39,305 nucleotides of DNA from Sphaerisporangium corydalis (GTDB lineage Bacteria; Actinomycetota; Actinomycetes; Streptosporangiales; Streptosporangiaceae): the NCBI RefSeq assembly GCF_025506355.1, contig NZ_JANZYP010000057.1, positions 29,974 to 69,278 on the forward strand, written 5' to 3'. The number at the start of each line of letters is the position of its first letter. The first letter of the stretch is position 1. The translations under genes and the position numbers were made by a program. Positions 32,508-39,305 of the stretch are shown one piece after another. A model generated the notes under the pieces. It saw only the letters and a program-made list of their open reading frames with translations, ran no database searches and had not been told where the DNA came from.

Positions 32508-32724
32508 GATCTTCTTGAGATCTGCAGCTAGCCAGATCTTCCAGGGTTCCAATGGTGAGGAGTGCGTCACTCCTTTCTCATGAGTGCTCATTCATCTCAC
32601 TCGACCACCCTGGTGGTCCCTTCATGAGGGTTGGCAACCCTCAAGTCCAGCACGAGAGAAGACGTGTCCCCGTATTTTTCGATGAGTCACCCGTACCTGC
32701 GGCTCAGAGGGTTGGCAGCCGCAG
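32508..32724 (+). ncRNA. Dense hairpin array; candidate structured RNA (SAM-IV-like motif order)
   Basis: Perfect inverted repeats in ~220 bp: GATCT/AGATC (32508-32522), AGATCTG-8-CAGATCT (32518-32539), AGGAGTG-CGT-CACTCCT (32558-32574), ATGAG-TG-CTCAT (32580-32591), GACCACC-CT-GGTGGTC (32603-32618), TGAGGGTTG-G-CAACCCTCA (32625-32643), CACG-8-CGTG (32651-32666) and CTGCGGCT-12-AGCCGCAG (32697-32724). From 32577 to 32686 the order CTCAT-GAGTG, CTCAT..ATGAG around a hairpin, GGCAACCCTC, GTGTCCCC, ATGAG recalls the P1/P2/P3 layout and conserved words of SAM-IV riboswitches. GAGGGTTG at 32707-32714 could also pair with CAACCCTC at 32635-32642. No methionine gene follows. The structure is seen; the riboswitch identity is speculative. 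Confidence 0.35.
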
Positions 32725-32890
32725 AGTGCTCCACCAAACTTTAATGATCCAATGTTGTACGTCTGAGCCCGTCCGTCACAGGATTCGCCTGCTGTACCAC
32801 CGGTAACGCTGCAAGTCATCAGCAATCCAAATGCAGGTATCCTCGGGCACGCTGGATGCAACGAAGGAAGAAAGAGGAGGTGAAGCAACC

Positions 32891-33046
32891 ATGAAGACCA
32901 ACCCTCGCCAGCACAGCTGCCCCCGCTGTGGAACGATGCTCGACGACGGCCCCATCCTTTACCGATGTGCCGCATGCCGTCGCTCGGTCTACGCCGCCGA
33001 CCTCGACACCGACTTCCACACGACGCACATCACGCACGCCAACTGA
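32891..33046 (+). CDS. 51-residue zinc-ribbon protein
   Basis: The ATG at 32891 is preceded by AGGAGGTGA with 7-nt spacing, an almost ideal Shine-Dalgarno. Two CxxC pairs (Cys10/Cys13 in SCPRCGT, Cys26/Cys29 in RCAACRR) form a treble-clef or ribbon-type zinc site. The tail has three spaced histidines (HTTHITH, 43/46/49). A -10-like TATCCT lies at 32838-32843. The gene stands alone between the hairpin array and comEC. I know no function. Its clean ribosome-binding site in a degenerate region argues that it is real. A GC-rich hairpin follows the stop immediately. Confidence 0.75.
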   Translation: MKTNPRQHSCPRCGTMLDDGPILYRCAACRRSVYAADLDTDFHTTHITHAN

Positions 33047-33047
33047 C

Positions 33048-33078
33048 GCGGCCGGCACCCGCTCCACCCCCCGGCCGC
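33048..33078 (+). terminator. Hairpin behind the zinc-ribbon gene
   Basis: A perfect 8-bp GC stem, GCGGCCGG (33048-33055) with CCGGCCGC (33071-33078), encloses a 15-nt loop and starts one base after the stop codon. No T-run follows. Likely a terminator or an mRNA 3' stabiliser. Confidence 0.45.
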
Positions 33079-33131
33079 TCGGCTCGCTCCGGCCACCTGG
33101 CTCGTATACACCAGCCACCCCCAGCCGGCCC

Positions 33132-33269
33132 CGAGCACCCAGGTCAGCCCGCTCCGAGCACCAGGGTCAGCCCGCTCCGAGCACCTAGGTCAGGCCGCTC
33201 CGAGCACCTAGGTCAAGCCGCTTCGGTCATCTAGGTCAGGCCGCTTCGGTCACCTGGGTCAGGTCGGCC
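33132..33269. repeat. 23-bp tandem repeat, 6 copies
   Basis: Copies begin exactly every 23 bp at 33132, 33155, 33178, 33201, 33224 and 33247. A typical unit reads CGAGCACCTAGGTCAGGCCG plus CTC; the last two start CGGTCA instead. The period is not a multiple of three and no frame runs through it usefully, so it is non-coding. It sits between the zinc-ribbon gene and the 3' end of comEC. The rest of 33047-33446 holds nothing I can name. Confidence 0.9.
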
Positions 33270-33446
33270 CCAATACCCGTGGCCGTGTGATTCGCCCTTG
33301 TTGGACCCCCTCCTTCGGCCTCTGGCCGTCACCAGTAGCCCGACGAGCCCCCGCACGCCCTCGGGCACTTGATCCTCGAATGGTCACTCCCACGACGCTG
33401 TGCCTATGCCAGCGGTCCCCGACCTTCGACGCGCTCGCGAGGCTGG

Positions 33447-36293
33447 TCAGTGTTGGGGGGATCGGGGGAGGACAGCTAGGTGGCCCTGGGTGGTGATCAC
33501 GGCTAGGTCGCCGCTCTGGTCGGTGCGGTAGACGCGCATGCCGAGTGTGCGGAGGCGGTTGAGTGTCAGGGGTGCTGGGTGGCCGTAGTCGTTGCCCGCT
33601 CCCACGCTGATCAGCGCGGCCCGGGCGCCGGTGGCCGCCAGGAAGGCCGGGTCCTGCCGGGCCGAACCGTGGTGGGGGACCTTCAGGATGTCGGCCGGGG
33701 GCAGTCCTTGGCGCAGCAGTTCGGCTTGGGCCTCGTTCTCGACGTCTCCGGACAACAGGGCTGATCCGTTCGCCCACCGCGCGTGGATCACGATGCTGGC
33801 GTTGTTCGCCATCGCCCCCTCGCCGGGACCCGCGGAGATCGCCTCAGGCACCGGCCCGAGGATCCTCAGGGTGACGGGACCGAGGGTCCAGGTCATCCCC
33901 GGGGACGCCACCCACGCGGGCACGTGGCGTCGCCCGAGATCGGCGGCCACGCGGGCACTCTCCTGCCGGGGTTCGTGACCCGGGCTCACCACCACGGCAC
34001 CTACCGGCCGCCCCCGGAACACCCCGTCGAGCCCTCCGACGTGGTCGAAATGCGGATGGGTGAGGATCAGCAGCGGTATCCGCCTCACCCCGAGCGTCCG
34101 CAGGCAGTGATCGACGAGCGTGGGGTCGGGGCCGGTGTCGACCACGACCGCCCGCGCCGGGCCGGCGGCCAGGACCAGCGCGTCCCCTTGGCCGACGTCG
34201 CATGAGACCAGCAACCAGTTTCTGGGTGGCCACGCCGCCACGACCGGGCGTAGGAACAGCGTGGCGAGGACGAGACCTGCGGCGACAGCGCACACGATCA
34301 GGCGCCACGCCGCCCGGCGGAGCACCACCCACCCCGTGATGGCGATCACCGCGAGCAGGAGCAGGCCCACCGCTCCTCCTGGCCAGGGCAGGGTCGCGGC
34401 CGGCAGGCCGGCCGCCTGCCGCGCCACCCAGATGATCCAGCCGACGGCGTATCCGGCGGGCCGGACGAGCCACTGGGCGGCCTCGACGCTGCCTGCCGCC
34501 ACCACGCAGGCGGCGAACCCCAGAACCGTCGCCGGGGCGACCGCGGGGCCGGCCAGCAGGTTGGCGGGGATCGCGACCGGCTCCAGTTGCCCGGCCATCA
34601 GGACCAGCAGGGGCGTCACCGCCGCCTGGGCCGCGCAGGCCACCGCTATGGCCTCGGCCACCCAGCGGGGCATCCGCACAGCCATGCGGTCACGCCATCG
34701 AGGCGCCAGTACCAGGATGCCTCCGGTCGCGAAGACCGAAAGCGCGAAACCGTATTCCCTTGCCAATGCCGGGTCGAAAAGGAGCAGGACCAGTATGGTC
34801 GCCGACAGGGCCGTGACGCCGTCCCTGGAGCGGCCGGTGCCGAGCGCCACGGCGGCCACTGATCCCATCACGAGTGCTCGAAGGACGCTAGGTGAGGGAC
34901 GGGCGACCACGGCGAAACCCAGCATCGCCGCGATCGCGAGGACGGCCCGTACGGCGAGCGGCAGTCCTGTCACCCGCCCCAGGGCGATCACCGTGCCGGC
35001 GATGACCGCCAAGTTGGCGCCGGAGACGGCCGTCAGGTGGCTGAGTCCGGCTGTCTTGAGGTCGTGTGCCACCTGCTCGTCCATGAGTGACACGTCGCCG
35101 ACGACGAGCCCGGGGAGCAGTCCTCGCTCGTCCGGTGGGAGCACGGCGGCGGCCCTTCGCAGCCCGGCGCGCAGGGCCGCCGCGATCCTCTGCGGGTGCG
35201 ACGGGCCGCCCAGCACCTCGGGGGGTCCTCTGACCAGAAGGATCCCGGCCGTCAGCTCACCGGGATCCGGCGGGCCCAGCCTGCCACGGACCCGGATCCG
35301 CTGACTGGGCAGAAGACGGGCCCACTCCGCCCCCTCGGCGAACACCACCACTGGCGCGGAGACCGATATGCGGTCTCCTGCCGGGTTGGCGGTCGGCAGC
35401 GGTGCCCTCATCCCCCCAGAGATCGAAAGAGGGTTTTCCGACATCCCAGTGGGTCTGAGTGAAGCTTTCTCGATGGTGGCTGTGGGCTGGATTTGTGCAG
35501 CGGCCTTGGGATCGGGTGGGGGTTCCCGGGTGGTGGCTACGGGCTGGGTCTGTGGGGTGGTTGTGGGCTGGTGCGGGGTTTTCCGGGTGGTGGTCGGGGG
35601 CTGGGTTTGCGGAATGGCTGTGGGCTGGGGATCTCGGGTGGAGGGCTGGGCCCGCCAAGCGACCGGGGGTTGGGTTCGGGGGGTATCGAGGAGGAGGTCT
35701 ACCTGGCCGTCCAGGACTACGCGGTCGTGACGGATCAGGCCCCGGTGGCCGGGGCGGATTCGCGGGTCGCCGGTCACGGTCATCTCCACCGTGACCGTGG
35801 CCCGGCGCTGTGCCAGGGCGGCCACCGGTCCCTCGCTGACCGCCTGGACCCGGAACGCCACCGCACCCGCCACCGCCGCCACGCACCCCAGCACCGCGAG
35901 GCACACCCCCGCGACCGTCCCGGTTCGCCCCCGATGGGAGTCGGGGGCTTCAGCGACCTGAGTTCTCCGGTTGGTGCGGGAGGGGGAGGCGGGGCGGTTC
36001 CAGAGGCGGTGGGGGAAAGGGATCAAGTGGTGGCGGAGGGAGATGACGGCCATGGTCAGGACGGCGACCAGGGCGGTGATCAGTCCCGTTCGGGCTGGGC
36101 AGCCCAGCAACACCAGGGCCGTGATCCAGGTACCGATCGCCGGTAGCACCAGCCCGAGCGAGTGCCGCTGCGCACCCGGCTCTTCTGGGGAGGTGGTCCG
36201 GGGCGGGGATGGGGGGTGGCTGTCCTTGGGGCCGAGGGGGGTGAGGTGGGGCGGGGAAGTGGGGTGGTTGTTTTGGGGGTTGGGGGAGGTCAT
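33447..36293 (-). CDS. comEC: ComEC/Rec2 DNA-uptake channel protein with a Pro/Thr-rich insert
   Basis: 948 residues. A Pro-rich N-terminus (1-40) precedes the first membrane segments (~47-88, 127-148) and a DUF4131/OB-like domain (~160-375). That domain is split by a ~100-residue Pro/Thr/Gln-rich insert (~204-306). The competence domain (~395-690) has TAVSGANLAVIAG and many membrane segments. The C-terminal metallo-beta-lactamase-like domain has THPHFDHVGG, LLSGDVE and VPHHGS. ComEC forms the inner-membrane channel for transforming DNA; the nuclease-like domain may degrade one strand. The start overlaps the comEA stop (ATGA), followed upstream by a G-rich junction on the plus strand. A natural competence role in actinomycetes is largely untested. 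Confidence 0.93.
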   Translation of the reverse strand: MTSPNPQNNHPTSPPHLTPLGPKDSHPPSPPRTTSPEEPGAQRHSLGLVLPAIGTWITALVLLGCPARTGLITALVAVLTMAVISLRHHLIPFPHRLWNRPASPSRTNRRTQVAEAPDSHRGRTGTVAGVCLAVLGCVAAVAGAVAFRVQAVSEGPVAALAQRRATVTVEMTVTGDPRIRPGHRGLIRHDRVVLDGQVDLLLDTPRTQPPVAWRAQPSTRDPQPTAIPQTQPPTTTRKTPHQPTTTPQTQPVATTREPPPDPKAAAQIQPTATIEKASLRPTGMSENPLSISGGMRAPLPTANPAGDRISVSAPVVVFAEGAEWARLLPSQRIRVRGRLGPPDPGELTAGILLVRGPPEVLGGPSHPQRIAAALRAGLRRAAAVLPPDERGLLPGLVVGDVSLMDEQVAHDLKTAGLSHLTAVSGANLAVIAGTVIALGRVTGLPLAVRAVLAIAAMLGFAVVARPSPSVLRALVMGSVAAVALGTGRSRDGVTALSATILVLLLFDPALAREYGFALSVFATGGILVLAPRWRDRMAVRMPRWVAEAIAVACAAQAAVTPLLVLMAGQLEPVAIPANLLAGPAVAPATVLGFAACVVAAGSVEAAQWLVRPAGYAVGWIIWVARQAAGLPAATLPWPGGAVGLLLLAVIAITGWVVLRRAAWRLIVCAVAAGLVLATLFLRPVVAAWPPRNWLLVSCDVGQGDALVLAAGPARAVVVDTGPDPTLVDHCLRTLGVRRIPLLILTHPHFDHVGGLDGVFRGRPVGAVVVSPGHEPRQESARVAADLGRRHVPAWVASPGMTWTLGPVTLRILGPVPEAISAGPGEGAMANNASIVIHARWANGSALLSGDVENEAQAELLRQGLPPADILKVPHHGSARQDPAFLAATGARAALISVGAGNDYGHPAPLTLNRLRTLGMRVYRTDQSGDLAVITTQGHLAVLPRSPQH
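35376..35684 (-). repeat. Pro/Thr/Gln-rich degenerate repeats inside comEC
   Basis: The protein-level units PQTQP.(T/A)TTR(K/E) recur. On the plus strand the same block shows GTGGGCTGG(G/T)-type words every ~36-45 bp. It interrupts the OB-like domain in frame, roughly residues 204-306 of ComEC. Confidence 0.7.
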
Positions 36294-37402
36294 ATGCGGA
36301 CTTTGTCGCGGAGTTCGGCGAACTTCTTGTCGCCGATGCCTGACACGTCACGGAGTTGGTCGACGCTGCGGAAGCCGGCGTGGGCCTGGCGGAATTCCGC
36401 GATGCGGCCGGCCAGTACCTCTCCGACTCCGGGGAGGGTCTCAAGCTGGTCTGGGGTCGCGGTGTTGAGATCGAGTGGGGCGTTTGCTCCGGGTGCGGCG
36501 TCGGGTGCCGGGAGTGCCGCCGGCGTGGACCCTTGAGGGGTTCCGACGACGATCTGTTCTCCGTCGAGGAGTCTCCGGGCGAGGTTTAGTCCTCCGGCAC
36601 CCGCACCCGCGCGTACTCCTCCGGCGGCGGTCACCGCGTCGGCGACCCGGGACCCGAAGGGCAACGTGATCACGCCGGGTTTTCTGACCTTGCCCGTCAC
36701 GTGGACGATCACTTGCGCGGTCGGCGATGGGGCGGCTACGGGTGGCGATGGTGGTGCGCCGTCGGCGGCGGCTGGGGACGGTGTCAGCGGGCCTCCCACG
36801 GGCATTGGTGGCCCCAGCGGTTCCACCTGGGGTTGTGAACGCCAGGCGTACAGGCCGCCGACCAGGGCGGCGAGCAGGCCGAGAGCGAGTAGCACCCGCA
36901 GCCCGGGACGCCCTGGGTCGAGACGCGGGGCGTGCTCGGCCACGATGTCGCCCAGCCGGGCACCCAGGGACGGCGAGGGGAGCGGTTCGGACCGGACGCG
37001 TTCGAATGAGTCGTCAGACCCGATCAGAGCGTCCCTGTAGCGGTCGCGGACGTCGGCCGTACCGACCTTCCAAGGGTCGACGGTGTCGTTCGCAGCGTTC
37101 CTGCGGTGGTTGAGGGGGTCGCTTGTGTTGTTTCGGCCGTGTTTGGTGGTGTTGGTGGCATGGCTTGGCCAGGGATGGTCGTCCGTAGGGTCCTTCCTGG
37201 GGGTGGGGGTGCCGCTCACACCGTCCCTGTTACGGCTGGTCGTGCTGGGTGTGCCGATTAGCCAGGGATCGGGGGTGTTGTCTGTAGCGTCCTCGCGGCT
37301 GGGGGTGTCGCGCTTCTTGTTTCTGTCGCGTTCAGTGGTTGCGGGGGTATCCCTCTTCCAGGGGTCGGTGGCGGCGTTGTGACGATTGGTGGGGTCGTTC
37401 AC
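36290..37402 (-). CDS. comEA: ComEA-family DNA-binding protein
   Basis: 370 residues from a GTG at 37402, chosen for its AAGAGG 7 nt upstream. An ATG at 37519 (409 residues) is an alternative, and the frame stays open to 37873. The cytoplasmic N-terminal ~130 residues contain four degenerate ~30-residue repeats around (T/N).DPW(K/L). One membrane segment lies at ~167-187. An SLBB domain (~230-283, VIVHVTGKVRKPGVITLP) follows, then the helix-hairpin-helix pair (~311-370, LNTATPDQLETLPGVGEV and VSGIGDKK). ComEA binds incoming DNA outside the membrane and passes it to ComEC. It is coupled to comEC by ATGA and divergent from holA. Confidence 0.9.
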   Translation of the reverse strand: MNDPTNRHNAATDPWKRDTPATTERDRNKKRDTPSREDATDNTPDPWLIGTPSTTSRNRDGVSGTPTPRKDPTDDHPWPSHATNTTKHGRNNTSDPLNHRRNAANDTVDPWKVGTADVRDRYRDALIGSDDSFERVRSEPLPSPSLGARLGDIVAEHAPRLDPGRPGLRVLLALGLLAALVGGLYAWRSQPQVEPLGPPMPVGGPLTPSPAAADGAPPSPPVAAPSPTAQVIVHVTGKVRKPGVITLPFGSRVADAVTAAGGVRAGAGAGGLNLARRLLDGEQIVVGTPQGSTPAALPAPDAAPGANAPLDLNTATPDQLETLPGVGEVLAGRIAEFRQAHAGFRSVDQLRDVSGIGDKKFAELRDKVRI

Positions 37403-37854
37403 GCCGGACCTCTTGCGGGGGGTGGGGGCACTTGCACCGCCTGTCTCTTGACTTTGCCCTGCTTGCGTCTCTGCTGGTTGAGGCGCCCTCGCGTTGGTGT
37501 CGTCGGGTGGGCCGGGCATCGCGAGGTCACGGACCGGGCGGCGGGGAGGCCGGGGGCCGTGCAGGGGGCTCAGGGCACGGAGGCGGGATTCGCCGATCTC
37601 GCTCTCGGGGGGCCGGTCCGCTGTTCGCACGAGGAGGACGTTAAGCGTTCCGCGTACCGCCTTCGGGGGCCGAGCGAGGTTCTGTGGATTAGCGGATGCG
37701 CTGTCCACAACCGCAGCCAGAAGGGCCGCCAGAGGGGTGGTGGGTTGGCCGCCGGGAGGCTGGTGGGTTGGGGGTGTGGTCGTTGCATGGGGGATGGGGG
37801 GCGGGGAGGTGGTTGGGTTGTTGTTCGGGGGGTGGGGCGTGGCATGCTGCTCGC
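37403..37854. promoter_or_regulatory. Region between comEA and holA
   Basis: It should carry both divergent promoters. For holA, a -10-like CATGCT (37843-37848) ends 6 nt before the ATG, the same layout as degV, with a TTG-containing -35 candidate in the G/T-rich stretch 37818-37826; this predicts a leaderless mRNA. Two inward-facing sites resemble DnaA boxes with one mismatch each: TGTGGATTA (37683-37691) and CTGTCCACA (37701-37709). The 37745-37842 stretch is strongly G/T-rich. If comEA starts at 37519 or earlier, part of this is coding. Confidence 0.4.
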
Positions 37855-38823
37855 ATGGCGACGGATCCAGCACCTGTGACCCTCGTGGCCGGAGACGAGG
37901 AGTTGCTCGCCGATCGCGCGGTGAGCTCGGTCATCGCGGCGGCGCGCGCGAGCGACCCTACCGCTCAGGTCCACGACCTGTTCGGTGGCAAGGTGGAGTC
38001 CGGTGAGCTGACCCGGCTGACGTCCCCGTCCCTGTTCGGCGACCGCGCGATCGTGGTGTTCCGTTCGGCTCAGGACCTCACGAAGGACGTCATCGCCGAG
38101 GTCGTGGCGTACACGAAGAGGCCGTCCGAGGACGCGGTGGTCATCCTCGTGCACCCAGGCGGGGTGAAGGGCAAGGCGCTGGTCGATGGGGTGAAGAAGG
38201 CCGGCGCCGCGGTCATCACGGTCACCAAGCTGACCAAGGCCGGGGAGCGCCTCGACTTCATCAGGACCGAGATGAGGCACGCCGGCCGTTCGATCAGCGC
38301 CGGCGCCGCTCAGGCGCTGCTGGACGCCGTCGGAAGCGATCTCAGGGAACTGGCCGCCGCCTGCGGGCAGCTCGCCTTCGACACGCCAGGGAAGGCCGTC
38401 GACGAGGCGGCCGTCGCCCGATACCACCGGGGCCGGGCCGAGGTCAGCGGATTCACCGTCGCGGACAAGGCGGTCGAGGGGCGGCTCGGGGAGGCTCTGG
38501 AGCAGCTCCGGTGGGCGCTGTCGACCGGCGTCGCCCCTGTGCTGATCGTGAGTGCGCTGGCGGGAGGGGTGCGGTCGCTGGCGAAGGTGGGCAGCGCTCC
38601 GCGCAACCTGCGTGGCGGGCAGCTCGCCGGGCACGTCGGCATGCCCCCGTGGAAGGTCGATCGGGTCAAGCGCCAGCTCAACGGATGGGGACCCGAGGGC
38701 ATCGCCCGGGCCATCCAGGCCGTCGCGGTCGCCGACGAGCAGGTCAAGGGCGGTGGCACCGACCCCGCGTACGCCCTGGAGCGCACGGTCCAGGTCATCG
38801 TGTTCAGCCGCACCGGCCGCTGA
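37855..38823 (+). CDS. holA: DNA polymerase III subunit delta
   Basis: 322 residues. HolA layout: the N-terminal AAA+-like part starts VTLVAGDEELLADRAV and includes LTRLTSPSLFGDRAIVVF. The middle has LDAVGSDLRELAAACGQLA. The C-terminal collar domain includes ALEQLRWALSTGVAPVLIVSALAGGVRSL and HVGMPPWKVDRVKRQL. Delta opens the beta clamp as part of the clamp loader. It is essential and normally neighbours comEA/comEC and rpsT in actinomycetes; rpsT is not in this window. ATG 37855 is supported by the leaderless-type -10; the frame is open further upstream but is non-coding in character. Confidence 0.92.
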   Translation: MATDPAPVTLVAGDEELLADRAVSSVIAAARASDPTAQVHDLFGGKVESGELTRLTSPSLFGDRAIVVFRSAQDLTKDVIAEVVAYTKRPSEDAVVILVHPGGVKGKALVDGVKKAGAAVITVTKLTKAGERLDFIRTEMRHAGRSISAGAAQALLDAVGSDLRELAAACGQLAFDTPGKAVDEAAVARYHRGRAEVSGFTVADKAVEGRLGEALEQLRWALSTGVAPVLIVSALAGGVRSLAKVGSAPRNLRGGQLAGHVGMPPWKVDRVKRQLNGWGPEGIARAIQAVAVADEQVKGGGTDPAYALERTVQVIVFSRTGR

Positions 38824-38828
38824 CCCGA

Positions 38829-39116
38829 CCCGCTGGCCCCTACCCAGAGACGAACCCGTCCGGGTACGCGTACTGCCAACCCCTGATCCAGGACCACGGT
38901 CCAGGGGCGTGCCCTGGCTCAGTGGGGTGCCGTCGTGATCGGGCGCTGGTCGACGTCGGCGGCTGGCCCGAGTCGCGAGTCGGCCCGCTGGCCCATTCCC
39001 GGAGACGAACCCGTCCGGGTGCTCGTAATGCCAAAGCCCTGGTCCAGGGTCGAGGTCGAAGGGTGTGCCCTGGCTCAGTGGGGTGCCGTGGTGATCGGGC
39101 GCTGGGCGACGAGGGG
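38829..39116. repeat. ~155-bp direct duplication behind holA
   Basis: Copy 1 runs from 38829 to about 38983; copy 2 from 38984 to about 39116 is slightly shorter. Both begin CCCGCTGGCCC, contain GAGACGAACCCGTCCGGGT (with its ACCCG-TC-CGGGT hairpin) and end in a GGGGTGCCGT(C/G)GTGATCGGG block. The copies have diverged by many single changes and short indels. No gene is visible. Copy 1 begins six bases after the holA stop, so its hairpins could act in holA termination. Confidence 0.85.
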
Positions 39117-39180
39117 CGGGTGCGATCGTGAGGGTCAGGTCGGAGGGAATCCGGGAGGGAGGCGGCAGGGTGGGCCGCGC

Positions 39181-39269
39181 GGGGAGAGCCCGCGGGGCGG
39201 GGAGAGCCCGCGGGGCGGGGAGAGCCCGCGGGGCGGGGAGAGCCCGCGGGCGGGGAGAGGCTGCGGGCG
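39181..39269. repeat. 18-bp tandem repeat, 4 perfect copies plus decayed ones
   Basis: GGGGAGAGCCCGCGGGGC repeats at 39181, 39199, 39217 and 39235, the last lacking one G, followed by a degenerate unit from 39252. Each unit contains the short inverted repeat GCCCGCGGGGC. The remainder to 39305 is G-rich (GGGTGGGTCAGGGTGG-like) with no gene. Confidence 0.9.
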
Positions 39270-39305
39270 GTCAGGGAGGGGTGGGTCAGGGTGGGGGGGT
39301 CAGGG

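Noticed and set aside
33132-33269. CRISPR-like array
   Set aside because: The 23-bp units are contiguous with no spacers and no cas genes are present.
33259-33777. 172-codon minus-strand frame overlapping the comEC 3' end
   Set aside because: Shadow of comEC in another frame, Arg/Pro-rich, no start signal.
37403-37873. N-terminal extension of ComEA to 37873
   Set aside because: It would run across the holA promoter and start codon and adds only Pro-rich low-complexity residues. The GTG at 37402 has a good Shine-Dalgarno.

Overview
This is high-GC actinomycete DNA. The gene content fits a Streptosporangiaceae-like organism (an inference): DegV, ComEA/ComEC and HolA genes, an hflX gene, an RsbRST stressosome operon, tightly overlapping ATGA/GTGA operons, and -10 boxes placed for leaderless mRNAs. 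No prophage, IS element, rRNA, CRISPR array or confident tRNA was seen.

Layout. (1) 121-4238: an OmpR-type two-component system with a PepSY protein on the minus strand, divergent from a small anchored protein and an SPFH/band-7 membrane protein. (2) 4271-5361: a ~50-bp tandem repeat, then a two-domain VOC protein. (3) 5377-12190: one compact minus-strand operon, malate synthase - GlcD - GlcE - GlcF - IclR regulator. It would oxidise glycolate to glyoxylate and condense it with acetyl-CoA to malate. The promoter carries a clear palindromic IclR-type operator. (4) 12433-14756: a DUF4097 lipoprotein and hflX, with a strong hairpin behind hflX. (5) 14811-16815: an SDR and a DAPDH-like reductase behind a promoter with a sequence matching the KstR operator consensus. 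(6) 16877-22628: an RsbR-RsbS-RsbT stressosome operon continuing into an ATPase/PP2C protein, a histidine kinase and a receiver-GAF-PP2C protein. (7) 23136-24781: a 36-codon ORF coupled to an internally deleted imidazolonepropionase remnant, then degV. (8) 24791-31003: a divergent lipid/isoprenoid-type cluster: DUF1295 protein and an atypical thiolase leftward; an SCP-x-type thiolase, a carotenoid oxygenase with C-terminal repeats and a tandem HxlR regulator rightward. (9) 31004-33446: a gene-poor stretch with a decayed Rpn/PD-(D/E)XK-like gene, several minisatellites, a dense run of hairpins and a 51-residue zinc-ribbon gene. (10) 33447-38823: comEC and comEA on the minus strand, holA on the plus strand. 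(11) 38829-39305: a ~155-bp duplication and an 18-bp minisatellite.

Themes. Minisatellite-like growth recurs both between genes and in frame inside genes (GlcF tail, GlcE insert, carotenoid oxygenase tail, ComEC insert, ComEA N-terminus). Two genes (hutI-like, Rpn-like) have lost internal segments. The most intriguing unexplained signal is the hairpin array at 32508-32724. Its motif order resembles a SAM-IV-class riboswitch aptamer, but no methionine gene follows. This resemblance is unproven and needs a covariance-model search.
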